Shown: positions 36,125-44,465 of the stretch, one piece after another | Position numbering within the stretch: position 1 is the stretch's first letter | Layout: each line of letters starts with the position of its first letter | Source: JASSUD01 sp031963405 | GTDB taxonomy: Bacteria > Pseudomonadota > Gammaproteobacteria > Burkholderiales > Burkholderiaceae | DNA: 64,000 nt | Direction of reading: 5' to 3' | Assembly (NCBI GenBank): GCA_031963405.1 | Contig: JASSUJ010000001.1 | Coordinates: forward strand, 1,426,001-1,490,000 | Notes under the pieces: generated by a model | Database searches by the model: none | What the model was told of the DNA's origin: nothing | What the model saw: only the letters and a program-made list of their open reading frames with translations | Program-made: the position numbers and the translations under genes

Positions 36125-36844
36125 ATGCTAGCAATCCGCAAAGCTAACGAGCGAGGCCAGGCCGAGCACGGTTGGCTAAGTTCACGACATACCTTTTCTT
36201 TTGGCCATTATCACGAGCCAACTCAGCTTGGATTCTCTGATTTACTTGTCATCAACGAAGACCGCGTCCAGCCTGGCAAAGGTTTTGGCATGCACTCCCA
36301 TAAAGATATGGAAATTTTCTCGTATGTCTTGGAGGGCGCGCTTGAACACAAAGATTCGATCGGCACCGGCTCAATTATTCGGCCAGGCGACGTGCAAATA
36401 ATGAGTGCTGGCACTGGCGTTTCGCATAGTGAATTCAACCATTCACAAAGTGAGTCAGTTCACTTTCTGCAAATTTGGCTCGCCCCGGCTAAAAAAGGCA
36501 TATCCCCTCTTTATCAACAAACGCATTTCTCGGACGACGAAAAAAGAGGAAAGCTAAGGCTTATTCTTTCTCCTCAAGCAGCGGAGGGTTCATTAACCAT
36601 CCACCAAGACGCTCGTGTATACGCTGGACTGTTGAATGGCGCTGAATCAGCCACGCTCAAGCTTGCTGCGCAACGCTATGCATACGTGCACGTCGCTAAA
36701 GGCAGCGTGCAAGTAAATCAGCAAACTTTAAATGAAGGCGATGGATTACGCGTACGGCATGAGCGCTTACTGTCTTTTACTGCAGGACAAGAAGCTGAGA
36801 TATTGGTGTTTAACTTACGAGAAAGTGAGTTGCCTGACTATTAA
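36125..36844 (+). CDS. Pirin family protein (YhaK/quercetinase-like)
   Basis: A 239-aa bicupin of the pirin family. The metal ligands of the N-terminal cupin are visible as His57, His59, His101 and Glu103 (GMHSHKDME, GVSHSEFNH). Some bacterial pirins show quercetin 2,3-dioxygenase activity or act in stress responses; the physiological role here is unknown. AAGGAGA lies seven bases before the ATG, one of the best ribosome sites in the window. The gene stands alone. Confidence 0.93.
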   Translation: MLAIRKANERGQAEHGWLSSRHTFSFGHYHEPTQLGFSDLLVINEDRVQPGKGFGMHSHKDMEIFSYVLEGALEHKDSIGTGSIIRPGDVQIMSAGTGVSHSEFNHSQSESVHFLQIWLAPAKKGISPLYQQTHFSDDEKRGKLRLILSPQAAEGSLTIHQDARVYAGLLNGAESATLKLAAQRYAYVHVAKGSVQVNQQTLNEGDGLRVRHERLLSFTAGQEAEILVFNLRESELPDY

Positions 36845-37024
36845 GGAAAGGCCACATAGCCATCTGTCGTAGTTGAATTTATCTTCCCTTACCAAGCAAT
36901 ATTCTCTTACTGCAGCGAAAACGTAAAAGTGTCCTGTCTTATTTGCTTAATGACTATCTCTGCATAGGTAACGCAGCAAAGTTGGGGAATATTAGGTCCA
37001 GCAGGATAAAATTATATTTTGCGT

Positions 37025-37065
37025 AAAATACATATTTTAAGTATTATATGTAAAATATGTATTTT
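37025..37065. promoter_or_regulatory. Operator-like palindrome of the toxin-antitoxin operon
   Basis: Two perfect 14-bp inverted arms, AAAATACATATTTT (37025-37038) and AAAATATGTATTTT (37052-37065), are separated by 13 bp and lie just ahead of the antitoxin ribosome site. Each arm is itself nearly palindromic. The position fits autorepression by the antitoxin-toxin complex. Confidence 0.75.
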
Positions 37066-37078
37066 CTGCGGGGGCACT

Positions 37079-37360
37079 ATGCTTTTCAATAGACATGAAA
37101 CTGTTACCACGACTGAGCTAGTGCGCAATCTTTCCGCACTGGTCGACCAAGTACGCTTGACTGGCCGCCAATTATTTATCACCAAAGGAAATCAAACCGT
37201 CGCGCAATTGAGCCCGCCTCCTAAAACGGGTTATCCGATTAGCCAGTTGGATGCGTATTTTGCTTCTTTGCCAAAACTTAACGAAGACAGCCATCATGCT
37301 TTAGAAGATCTGAAAAAGATTCGTAAGCAAGCCACTCTCCCGGAGAATCCATGGGGCTAA
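37079..37360 (+). CDS. Antitoxin (Phd/YefM-like)
   Basis: A 93-aa protein. The ATG at 37079 has a G-rich site (CGGGGGC) directly upstream, and the family pattern begins here: VTTTELVRNLSALVDQVRLT GRQLFITKGNQTVAQLSP. This is the Phd/YefM DNA-binding and dimerisation fold; the C-terminal tail should wrap the toxin. A possible start 60 bases earlier would overlap the operator palindrome and give a Cys/Ile-rich leader, so it is rejected. Its end overlaps the PIN toxin start by 10 bases. Confidence 0.85.
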   Translation: MLFNRHETVTTTELVRNLSALVDQVRLTGRQLFITKGNQTVAQLSPPPKTGYPISQLDAYFASLPKLNEDSHHALEDLKKIRKQATLPENPWG

Positions 37361-37752
37361 TTATTGATACAAATATTTTCATTAATGTGGAAAATCAACG
37401 GCTCAATTCAGAACGGCTAAGCACTTATGGCGAAGCATATATTGCTGCTATTACTGTCTCAGAGCTGTTAGCAGGCGTCTCGTTAGCTAAAACAACAAGC
37501 CTTCGGATTCATCGCTCAGCGTTTACCGAGCGTGTTATTACTAATTTTTCTGTGCTGGATTTTAATGAAGAAGTAGCCCGAACCTATGCTGAGCTGTATG
37601 CCCATTTCCTTAAGCCTAGTAATCATCTGCGCAGTAACACACATGATTTGCAAATCGCAGCTACGGCTATTACGCATGGATTTGCAGTGTTGACCAGTAA
37701 CGTGAGTGATTTCAAGCAAATTCCTGGGCTTAAAGTTGAGGAGCCTTTTTAA
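37351..37752 (+). CDS. vapC: PIN-domain toxin (VapC type)
   Basis: A 133-aa PIN-domain ribonuclease: MGLIIDTNIFINVEN with Asp6, Glu38 in VSELLAG, Asp99 in THDLQIAATA and Asp120 in SNVSDF. All acidic positions are kept and the frame is intact. The ATG lies inside the antitoxin's last codons, giving translational coupling. This is the second PIN pair in the window and is not closely related to the one at 8377; its antitoxin belongs to another family. Confidence 0.92.
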   Translation: MGLIIDTNIFINVENQRLNSERLSTYGEAYIAAITVSELLAGVSLAKTTSLRIHRSAFTERVITNFSVLDFNEEVARTYAELYAHFLKPSNHLRSNTHDLQIAATAITHGFAVLTSNVSDFKQIPGLKVEEPF

Positions 37753-37754
37753 AG

Positions 37755-37805
37755 GTCTTCTAAAAATACGTATTGCATTATTTAAGATGCGTTTTTTAGA
37801 GGAAG
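37755..37805. repeat. Imperfect inverted repeat after the toxin gene
   Basis: GGTCTTCTAAAAATACG and CGTTTTTTAGAGGAAGG are near complements around TATTGCATTATTTAAGAT. It is placed directly after the toxin stop and may help to stabilise or end the transcript. Confidence 0.5.
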
Positions 37806-37876
37806 GTAGCAGCCAGCGCGAGCCCGTTTTAATTGAAAACAGGCCCTATATCTATTCTTCTAGAGCCATACTTATT

Positions 37877-37905
37877 AGCCTCCCTATGCGCAGGCTTTTT
37901 TTATT
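37877..37905 (+). terminator. Possible terminator of the toxin-antitoxin operon
   Basis: A short stem AGCCT / AGGCT followed by seven T, A and five T. The stem is weak at 5 bp. The stretch 37906-38060 holds no gene I would support. Confidence 0.35.
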
Positions 37906-38060
37906 TTTGGGGTTATAGAAAAATGGTAAAGGAGAGAGATATCTCTGCGACTAAAAATATATTCTCGAGCAGCGCAAAGAAGCTAGGGACAGGTTTTCAG
38001 GGAGAAGGTCTACACAACAACACGGTGCTATGTAGGCCTCCCTTAGCTCGATTTTTTCTT

Positions 38061-38204
38061 AGAACCTATTCAAAGTCTCCCAAAAGCACCCTTCTTCGCG
38101 GTCGTGCGGTGCTCGAAATCCTCATGTACTTAAGTACACTCCGGTTTCTGTGCGCCGGACTCCCCCAAATAAGGGCACTTTTGGGAGACTTTGAACAGGC
38201 TCTT
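38061..38204 (-). repeat. Palindromic intergenic element, family 1 (copy d, reversed)
   Basis: Arms AGAACCTATTCAAAGTCTCC and GGAGACTTTGAACAGGCTCT are nearly perfect complements. The core reads CGGTGCTCGAAATCCTCATG, so this copy is in the opposite orientation to the others. It shares arm sequence (CTCCCAAAAG / CTTTTGGGAG) with copy c before serS. Confidence 0.85.
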
Positions 38205-38223
38205 ATGCCAAGCCGGGGTTACT

Positions 38224-39720
38224 TTAATTGCCTGACAGTGTTTTACAGATTGGCTCTTTACTAGGCGGGGCAGAAACTGGGTAAACCGTATCGGGTAATA
38301 CATATACCGGTGTGGTTGCCATAAACCCATCTTTAAAGCGTGCTTCTACAAATACCGCTTGCCAGCCTGATGCTGGTTTTTTGAGTGAGACTTGGACACT
38401 TTGATCTGCTCCCAATTCAAGTGCTGTCGCTACGTAGTTAATGTCACAGGCTTGACGGAAATCACGCGCGATAGGATTAACTGCAGTCCACAACGTAACT
38501 TGCGCAGGCTCTTCGGAGAATTTCACCGACAAGGTAGCATTTACTGCATCTTGCTTAAGCTTATTGATGAAGGTGGGCAACTTATGCGAACGCTGCATAC
38601 GGTTCACAAAAGTCACAAGCGCTTGCTGTGCATATTGTTTTATGCCAGCGTGATCTGAATTTGGCGCAACCCGCAGCGCCCGCTGACCTGGCAGTTTGTC
38701 GATATATAAGCGCGCATTGTCAGGCACAAAAAAATCGTCGCCACTTGCGTTGATGATGTATTTAGGAATGGCTAATCGGTTTGCGTAAGCACTATTCAGA
38801 TAGCGTAGCGGGTCTTCTATTACCATGAGCTTTTCAAAATTGGGGGCTTGGCGCTCTTGGCCTAGTCCTTCCCGATAGTAAGGGGTAAACGCAATCGGCC
38901 AGTTTTTGCCATATACCTGGTAGGTATGTTCAAGCACCTCATTGAAATTCAACTGGTCCGCTACAAATGGTGCGATGGCAACAATACGAGTATCTACCAA
39001 TGCCGCATGCCAAGTTGCCCAACCACGCTTTGATAAGCCGGTTGCAATAAAGCGATTAATCTGCCACGGCTTTAGCTCTTTTTGCGCCAAGTCCATCGCC
39101 TTCACGGCTGCTTCCATCATAGGCACTTGCAATGGCACAAAAGGCCTTTTTTCTGGTGCTTCAAGAAATAGTTTCCAGCTCCTCGCAACGCTATCGTCTT
39201 CCCTCTTAGGCGTCGCATCATCCTGATAGTTAAGATATTGATTGGGCACATTACTAACTGAAATCACGATCGTACGTGTGTGTGTAGCAATCGCACGCAA
39301 AATTTCTTCCGTGAAATCAGTTGGCCCCTTGGCAGGATCTTTCTCTAAACCATAATTGGTACCGTTATTCAGCACCAGCAATGCGTTGCCTGGTAATGCA
39401 TGCGACGGAATATAAGCATCCACCGTATGCAGCCATTTCTCCGGCGCAACTAAATGATCAGGTGACCAAGCTTGCGAGGTCAGCTCATAACTACGCTTTT
39501 CAATCCCATTCAACTGTGTTGCACCGGCCGGGGATTTAACATACTTCAATGGCACCTTTGCTTGAGCAGCTCGATAACAAGCAAACACCTGACTAAAATC
39601 CTGCTTCGCATTCGCGAAACATGGGTTAGCTTTCTTTTCCACTATATCGACTGTCGTACTGCAAGCAGCACACAACCACGTGAGTGCCAACAAAGTGGCG
39701 CGTGGCCAAAATCTAGACAT
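38224..39720 (-). CDS. PhoPQ-activated pathogenicity-related lipoprotein
   Basis: A 498-aa protein of the PhoPQ-activated pathogenicity-related (PqaA-type) family, an alpha/beta-hydrolase-like group. It starts MSRFWPRATLLALTWLCAAC at the ATG 39720 (GGGACG upstream), with a lipobox ending in Cys20, so it is probably a lipid-anchored envelope protein. Family features are LLVLNNGTNYG near the start, the nucleophile-like GLSKRGWATW, and INASGDDFFVPDNA followed by PNSDHAGIK near the acidic and histidine positions. In Salmonella a relative is induced by PhoP/PhoQ and affects resistance to antimicrobial peptides; whether that applies here is unknown. A start 114 bases upstream is rejected because the signal peptide begins here. 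Confidence 0.87.
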   Translation of the reverse strand: MSRFWPRATLLALTWLCAACSTTVDIVEKKANPCFANAKQDFSQVFACYRAAQAKVPLKYVKSPAGATQLNGIEKRSYELTSQAWSPDHLVAPEKWLHTVDAYIPSHALPGNALLVLNNGTNYGLEKDPAKGPTDFTEEILRAIATHTRTIVISVSNVPNQYLNYQDDATPKREDDSVARSWKLFLEAPEKRPFVPLQVPMMEAAVKAMDLAQKELKPWQINRFIATGLSKRGWATWHAALVDTRIVAIAPFVADQLNFNEVLEHTYQVYGKNWPIAFTPYYREGLGQERQAPNFEKLMVIEDPLRYLNSAYANRLAIPKYIINASGDDFFVPDNARLYIDKLPGQRALRVAPNSDHAGIKQYAQQALVTFVNRMQRSHKLPTFINKLKQDAVNATLSVKFSEEPAQVTLWTAVNPIARDFRQACDINYVATALELGADQSVQVSLKKPASGWQAVFVEARFKDGFMATTPVYVLPDTVYPVSAPPSKEPICKTLSGN

Positions 39721-40171
39721 CTTTTCGTCCCTTTTTATAAAAACAATATGGTGTAGGCCCAAGCCCAACATCATCTCTTCACAAGAATCGCTAGCAAGTT
39801 TGTAAGTGATAAACAGACAAGTCAAGAAGGGCAAAAAACATAGCTAAACCAGCTTAATGCTATGCCTTAAGCCGGCCATGTAAATTCTTATTGAAAAAGC
39901 AGAATAGATTGAGTGAGTACAGGTAAGCCTTATAGACCAAATCTACAGAAATTCTGATGACTGCCCCGTATTGAATGGAAAAGCATCTAGCTGCCTTTTA
40001 GCAAAGCAATGAATGGCGCTTTAAAGAGAAAAAATCCGACTTACCTGTAAGTAAATGGCGATATCAATTTCAGATGATTCCTGAGCGCAAAAACATTTTC
40101 GTCTACTCATTAAGCAGGCTATGAAACGTTACTCTAGGCTTTTTGAGCAAGTGTTATAGATAGAAGTTTTT

Positions 40172-40347
40172 AGAACCTATTTACGATCTTCCTAAAAGGA
40201 AGTCAGCGTCATGGCTAAAACCAGGAGGCCTGCATTTGGGTAAACCAACAGGAACCGGCTGTACTCAAGTACATGAGGACGCCGCGCACCGCCCAGGATT
40301 CAAAAAAACACGAATCACGGCCTTTTAGGGAGATCGTGAATAGGCTC
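40172..40347 (+). repeat. Palindromic intergenic element, family 1 (copy e)
   Basis: Arms AGAACCTATTTACGATCTTC and GGGAGATCGTGAATAGGCTC, with core CAGGAACCGGCTGTACTCAA, GTACATGAGGACGCCGCGCA. At about 176 bp it is one of the longest copies. The rest of 39835-40490 (about 39835-40160) shows nothing I can identify. Confidence 0.8.
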
Positions 40348-40358
40348 AGGCTGCTATC

Positions 40359-40443
40359 GAGGAAGGTCTGGTTGAGCCGGAGGTAAGTCATGCTTCGCAG
40401 ATGCAAGGCATGACGCGCCATCCGGTTTAGGCAGGCCTTCCTC
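40359..40443 (+). repeat. Palindromic element, family 2 variant
   Basis: GAGGAAGGTCTGGTTGAGCC and a complement ending GGCAGGCCTTCCTC surround CATGCTTCGCAGATGCAAGGCATGACGCGCC. It follows the family-1 copy e directly. Confidence 0.75.
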
Positions 40444-40490
40444 ATGTTTTTTGAACTCATTTTTTTAAAGGTTCATTCAAGGAATTATCT

Positions 40491-41468
40491 ATGGCTTTAT
40501 CTTTTACTCCGTCTAGTTCGCTTCGTTCTTTTGTTTCTACTTTATTTTCTACTCAAACGTTTGAGCAAAGAAAAGACAAAGCGGAGCAGGCTTTGAAGAC
40601 GATGATTATTGATTTTCTTGAGACAGGGAATCGTCATCTGAATGCAGAAGATTTATTTGCGCAAGGCTCGACTATTATTAAAGATTGTAAAGAATATGGG
40701 GTGGATTTAACTGGCTATGCAGTAAGTCTACTGATATACGAAGCCACATTAATAGAAAACCATGCAGATATTTCTTTGACAAATCAATATAGGGAATTAG
40801 CGCAAGCTTTACTCAACTTGCTCACGGATTGTGATCTCACTGAGGTGACCAAGTCTCTCATTGGATTAAATGCACCGATTGAGATGCTGGTGCAATTAAT
40901 TGCGCAGGGAGCCGATAAGGGTACGGTCTTAGCTCAGTTGGTGGTAGCGCTTAAAAAGGGTCAGCGTCGTGTAGAGCAGGTGACTGAACTACTTAAGCAA
41001 TACCACCCTCTTAATGCTATAGAACAATATAATTTTGTCGCACTATTTGAAAAACTTAGTGCAGATTATTCTTTAGATAAAATTACACGCGACGCTGTAG
41101 AAAGTAGGCAGGACGATTTGGTCATTCAACTTCTTTTATATGGCGCTGACCATCGAAATCTTTTTCCCGCAAGAAGTCATGAATTATCGTTAGAAGAGGT
41201 AATTGAGGAAATTAGATTACTGACATCAGAGAAAAAGTCGAAAGAAAATACCTTGACAGACCACCTGCGCATTGCACTCAATGTGCTAATCGAAAGGTTA
41301 GCTAAGGTGCAACATGCAGCCTTAACGAAAGCGATGTTAATTACTTTTATTCAGGTGGGTGCTGCTTTTAAAGGTTTGATCAATCCCCCCCAGCCAGTAA
41401 CCCATAGCATGGGAAGGCCATATCAATATTTGCTGCCACGAGCTAGATTTACCAGGCATTTAAGGTAA
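40491..41468 (+). CDS. Weakly ankyrin-like helical protein
   Basis: A 325-aa all-helical protein. AAGGAAT lies eight bases before the ATG. Two segments look like degenerate ankyrin repeats: IEMLVQLIAQGADKGTVLAQ near 129-148 and AVESRQDDLVIQLLLYGADH near 202-221. A full array is not visible, so the ankyrin call is tentative. The N-terminus (MALSFTPSSSLRSFVSTLFS) is Ser/Thr/Phe-rich without a real signal peptide. It stands alone between repeat DNA and xthA and belongs with the other candidate host-interaction proteins of the window. Confidence 0.62.
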   Translation: MALSFTPSSSLRSFVSTLFSTQTFEQRKDKAEQALKTMIIDFLETGNRHLNAEDLFAQGSTIIKDCKEYGVDLTGYAVSLLIYEATLIENHADISLTNQYRELAQALLNLLTDCDLTEVTKSLIGLNAPIEMLVQLIAQGADKGTVLAQLVVALKKGQRRVEQVTELLKQYHPLNAIEQYNFVALFEKLSADYSLDKITRDAVESRQDDLVIQLLLYGADHRNLFPARSHELSLEEVIEEIRLLTSEKKSKENTLTDHLRIALNVLIERLAKVQHAALTKAMLITFIQVGAAFKGLINPPQPVTHSMGRPYQYLLPRARFTRHLR

Positions 41469-41629
41469 GCAGATAGGTTTGTTATCTGTATCTTCGAGGT
41501 CTGCATTTAATTCATCGCCCCAACATGATTACCTCTTACCTCTACTAATTGCTTTTTTGGAGACGTTGAGCAAGCTTTTAGGGTAGAAACGGTTGTATCT
41601 TCAACTAACCCTTATTTCTTACAATGCGC

Positions 41630-42406
41630 TCACTTCAATAAATATTGGTAGTCAATAGTTAATGGCGCGTGATCACTGAATTTAATCTCTTTAAAGATCG
41701 AGACATTTTTCGCGCAGTCTGCGAGCGCTGGGGTGGCAATTTGATAGTCAATGCGCCAACCCACGTTTTTTGCATATGCCTGTCCGCGTTGGCTCCACCA
41801 AGTGTATTGATCAGGGCGAGTATCAAGACGGCGAAATACATCAACATAGCCGACTTGCTCAAAAAGTTCGGTTAACCAAGTACGCTCTTCTGGCAAAAAG
41901 CCCGAATTTTTTAAATTACCTTTCCAGTTTTTCAGATCAATTTCTTGATGCGCGATATTGATGTCTCCGCACAAAATAACTTCGCGCTCTTGCTTTAGTT
42001 GCATGAGGTGCGGCATAAACACCTGCATAAAACGATACTTAGCTTGCTGGCGCTCTTCCGAGCTTGAGCCAGATGGCACATACACCGAGATGACTGATAA
42101 TTTGCCATAGCGCAATTCAACATAACGGCCTTCGGCATCGAACTCATCGTTATTAAAGCCGATGATGACGTCATCTGGTGACAGGCGCGTATACACACCC
42201 GCGCCGCTATAGCCTTTTTTATGTGCGTGTTGGAAATACCCGGTATAGCCGTGAGGAGCCAAGAGCTCCGGCGTCATATCGCTTTGCTGGGCTTTGAGTT
42301 CTTGCACACAGATAAAATCCGCTTGTTGTGCACCAAACCAATCAAAAAAGCCCTTTTTCGCTGCAGATCGAATGCCATTCAAATTTGCCGTTATCACGCG
42401 CAACAC
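41630..42406 (-). CDS. xthA: Exodeoxyribonuclease III
   Basis: A DNA-repair enzyme acting at abasic sites and 3' blocks. The 258-aa product shows the endonuclease/exonuclease/phosphatase fold: TANLNGIRSAAKKGF, CVQELKAQ with the metal-binding Glu, GDINIAH with catalytic Asp and Asn, and the C-terminal SDHAPLTIDY. The start is GTG at 42406 with GAAGGGA about nine bases upstream. It lies downstream of gatB in the same direction, 86 bp from it, and may be read from the gat transcript. Confidence 0.95.
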   Translation of the reverse strand: MLRVITANLNGIRSAAKKGFFDWFGAQQADFICVQELKAQQSDMTPELLAPHGYTGYFQHAHKKGYSGAGVYTRLSPDDVIIGFNNDEFDAEGRYVELRYGKLSVISVYVPSGSSSEERQQAKYRFMQVFMPHLMQLKQEREVILCGDINIAHQEIDLKNWKGNLKNSGFLPEERTWLTELFEQVGYVDVFRRLDTRPDQYTWWSQRGQAYAKNVGWRIDYQIATPALADCAKNVSIFKEIKFSDHAPLTIDYQYLLK

Positions 42407-42492
42407 GTTATGTTTCCCTTCTCTAAAAATTACTCGTATTAAAGCAACGCTGAATCAATCGCAAGCAAGAGATGCTGGCGCAGCCATCCAGC

Positions 42493-43986
42493 TTAGACAG
42501 ACTTTTCTTCATCCAGTTTTTGCTGCAAACAAGCATTCACCTGCTGCGGATTGGCCTTGCCTCGCGTGGCTTTCATTACTTGTCCTACTAATGCATTAAA
42601 GGCTTTTTGCTTGCCTGCACGAAACTCCTCGACTGATTTCAGGTTAGCCGCTAAGACTTGATCAATAATAGCTTCAAGCTCGCCTACTCCAGAAATTTGC
42701 TGCAGTCCTTGCGCGTCGATAATACGATCTGCAGCCTCTTCATCAAGCGCTTTTTCATCCCATATCGCCTGAAAAACCTCTTTGGCGATTTTGTTTGAGA
42801 TTGATCCATTAACAATGTGCATAAGGAGTCGCGCAAGTTGTGCGGGTGTAACAGGGCACGCTTCTATCGTTAGCTCATGCCGTTTTAGCTGCGCAGCAAG
42901 CTCACCAGTCATCCAATTTGCCAGGGCTTTAGCGTGCTGCGTACCCATCTTCTTAACAGCGGCTTCGTAATAGTCGGCCAAGGTTTTTGAAGTTGTCAGT
43001 TGATGCGCATCATAAGAAGAAAGCTCATAAACGTTGATAAAACGCTCGCTCATCGCAGCTGGTAGCTCAGGCAATGTGCTGCGCACTTGCTCAATCCAGT
43101 CAGGACTAACCACAAGTGGCAGTAAATCCGGGTCAGAGAAATAACGATAATCGTGCGCATCTTCTTTACTGCGCATTGAGCGAGTTTCGCGCCGATTTGG
43201 ATCATACAAGCGGGTTTCTTGCGTCACGCGCCCACCCTCTTCAATCAGCCGTATCTGGCGCCGTGCTTCATAGCGAATGGCCTCGTCCAGAAAACGGAAT
43301 GAATTGAGGTTTTTAATTTCGGTGCGTGTACCAAGTTCTTTCTGTCCGACCGGTCGCACCGACACATTCGCGTCGCAACGAAACGACCCTTCTTGCATAT
43401 TGCCGTCACAAATCCCAAGCCATACCACCAGGGTATGCAAAGCCTTGGCATACGCGACTGCCTCAGCCGCGCTACGCATATCAGGATCCGTCACAATTTC
43501 TAGCAACGGCGTACCGGCACGGTTCAAATCCACACCCGTCATGCCAGCAAATTCTTCATGCAGCAATTTGCCCGCATCTTCTTCAAGATGAGCACGCAGG
43601 ATATGAATCGTTTTTTCATAATCATGCGGCTGATTCTTATCGTCGCTTGAAGTCTGAGAAACTTGAATAGTTAGGTTGCCATGCTCAACAATCGGCATGT
43701 CGTATTGACTAATTTGATAGCCTTTGGGCAGATCGGGATAGAAATAGTTTTTGCGTGCAAAAACACTATGCGACGCGATCTTCGCGTCGATAGCCAAGCC
43801 AAAACAAATCGCCCGCTCCACCGCGCCACGATTTAAGACCGGTAAAACGCCAGGCAAAGCCAGATCAATCGCGCTGGCTTGCGTATTTGGCGCAGCCCCA
43901 AAACGGGTTGAGGCGCCAGAAAAAATTTTAGAGACGGTTGATAACTGAGCGTGCGTCTCAAGGCCAATAACAATTTCCCAATCCAT
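42493..43986 (-). CDS. gatB: Aspartyl/glutamyl-tRNA amidotransferase subunit B
   Basis: Subunit of GatCAB, which converts mischarged Glu-tRNA-Gln or Asp-tRNA-Asn to the amide. The 497-aa product starts MDWEIVIGLETHAQL at the ATG 43986. It has the GatB cradle domain (VNRAGTPLLEIVTDPDMRSA, CDANVSVRPVGQKELGTRTE) and C-terminal YqeY-like tail (VGQVMKATRGKANPQQVN). An ATG 30 bases upstream is less family-like. It is separated from gatA by about 480 bp that contain the tandem palindromic array, so gatB may have its own promoter or be affected by the structure. Confidence 0.96.
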   Translation of the reverse strand: MDWEIVIGLETHAQLSTVSKIFSGASTRFGAAPNTQASAIDLALPGVLPVLNRGAVERAICFGLAIDAKIASHSVFARKNYFYPDLPKGYQISQYDMPIVEHGNLTIQVSQTSSDDKNQPHDYEKTIHILRAHLEEDAGKLLHEEFAGMTGVDLNRAGTPLLEIVTDPDMRSAAEAVAYAKALHTLVVWLGICDGNMQEGSFRCDANVSVRPVGQKELGTRTEIKNLNSFRFLDEAIRYEARRQIRLIEEGGRVTQETRLYDPNRRETRSMRSKEDAHDYRYFSDPDLLPLVVSPDWIEQVRSTLPELPAAMSERFINVYELSSYDAHQLTTSKTLADYYEAAVKKMGTQHAKALANWMTGELAAQLKRHELTIEACPVTPAQLARLLMHIVNGSISNKIAKEVFQAIWDEKALDEEAADRIIDAQGLQQISGVGELEAIIDQVLAANLKSVEEFRAGKQKAFNALVGQVMKATRGKANPQQVNACLQQKLDEEKSV

Positions 43987-44064
43987 GCGAATTCCATTGA
44001 TAACTTCACTGATCACTTTAAGCCCACCTGTTGGAGTCCCTTTTCTGACTTTGAATAGGCTTTA

Positions 44065-44457
44065 AGAACTTGTTTAGGCTTTCCCTAACGCCCTCGCGCC
44101 GACGCAGACAATACAAAACGACGGCAAGGCGGCAGGGAAACCCTAAATCACTACCCTACTAGAACTTGTTTAGGATTTTCCTAGTGGCCTCGCGCCGACG
44201 CAGACAGTACAAATCGTACGGCAAGGCGGCAGGAAAACCTAAATCACTGCCCTGCTAGAACTTGTTTAGGGTTTTCCTAGTGGCCTCGCACCGACGCAGA
44301 CAGTACAAAGCGTACGGCAAGGCGACAGGAAAACCTAAATCACTGCCCTGCTAGAACTTGTTTAGGGTTTTCCTAGTGGCCTCGCGCCGACGCAGACAGT
44401 ACAAAGCGTACGGCAAGGCGGCGCGAGGGCGCTAGGGAAAGCCTAAACAAGTTCTAA
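44065..44457. repeat. Tandem array of four 96-bp palindromic units
   Basis: Units start at 44065, 44161, 44257 and 44353, exactly 96 bp apart, each beginning AGAACTTGTTTAGG. Each has CGACGCAGACAGTACAAA and GTACGGCAAGGCGGC at its centre. The first left arm (GGCTTTCCCTAACGCCCTCG) is matched by the last right arm (CGAGGGCGCTAGGGAAAGCC), whereas the internal arms (GGGTTTTCCTAGTGGCC) are of another type, so the array as a whole closes as one large palindrome. It lies between gatA and gatB. Confidence 0.93.
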
Positions 44458-44465
44458 ATAACTGG

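Noticed and set aside
37833..38264. A 143-aa open frame after the toxin gene
   Set aside because: It runs through a family-1 palindrome and into the complement of the PqaA-type gene, with no supported start. It is chance openness of repeat DNA.
44065..44457. A CRISPR array
   Set aside because: The units are 96 bp with no unique spacers; the whole unit is repeated and palindromic, and no cas genes are nearby.
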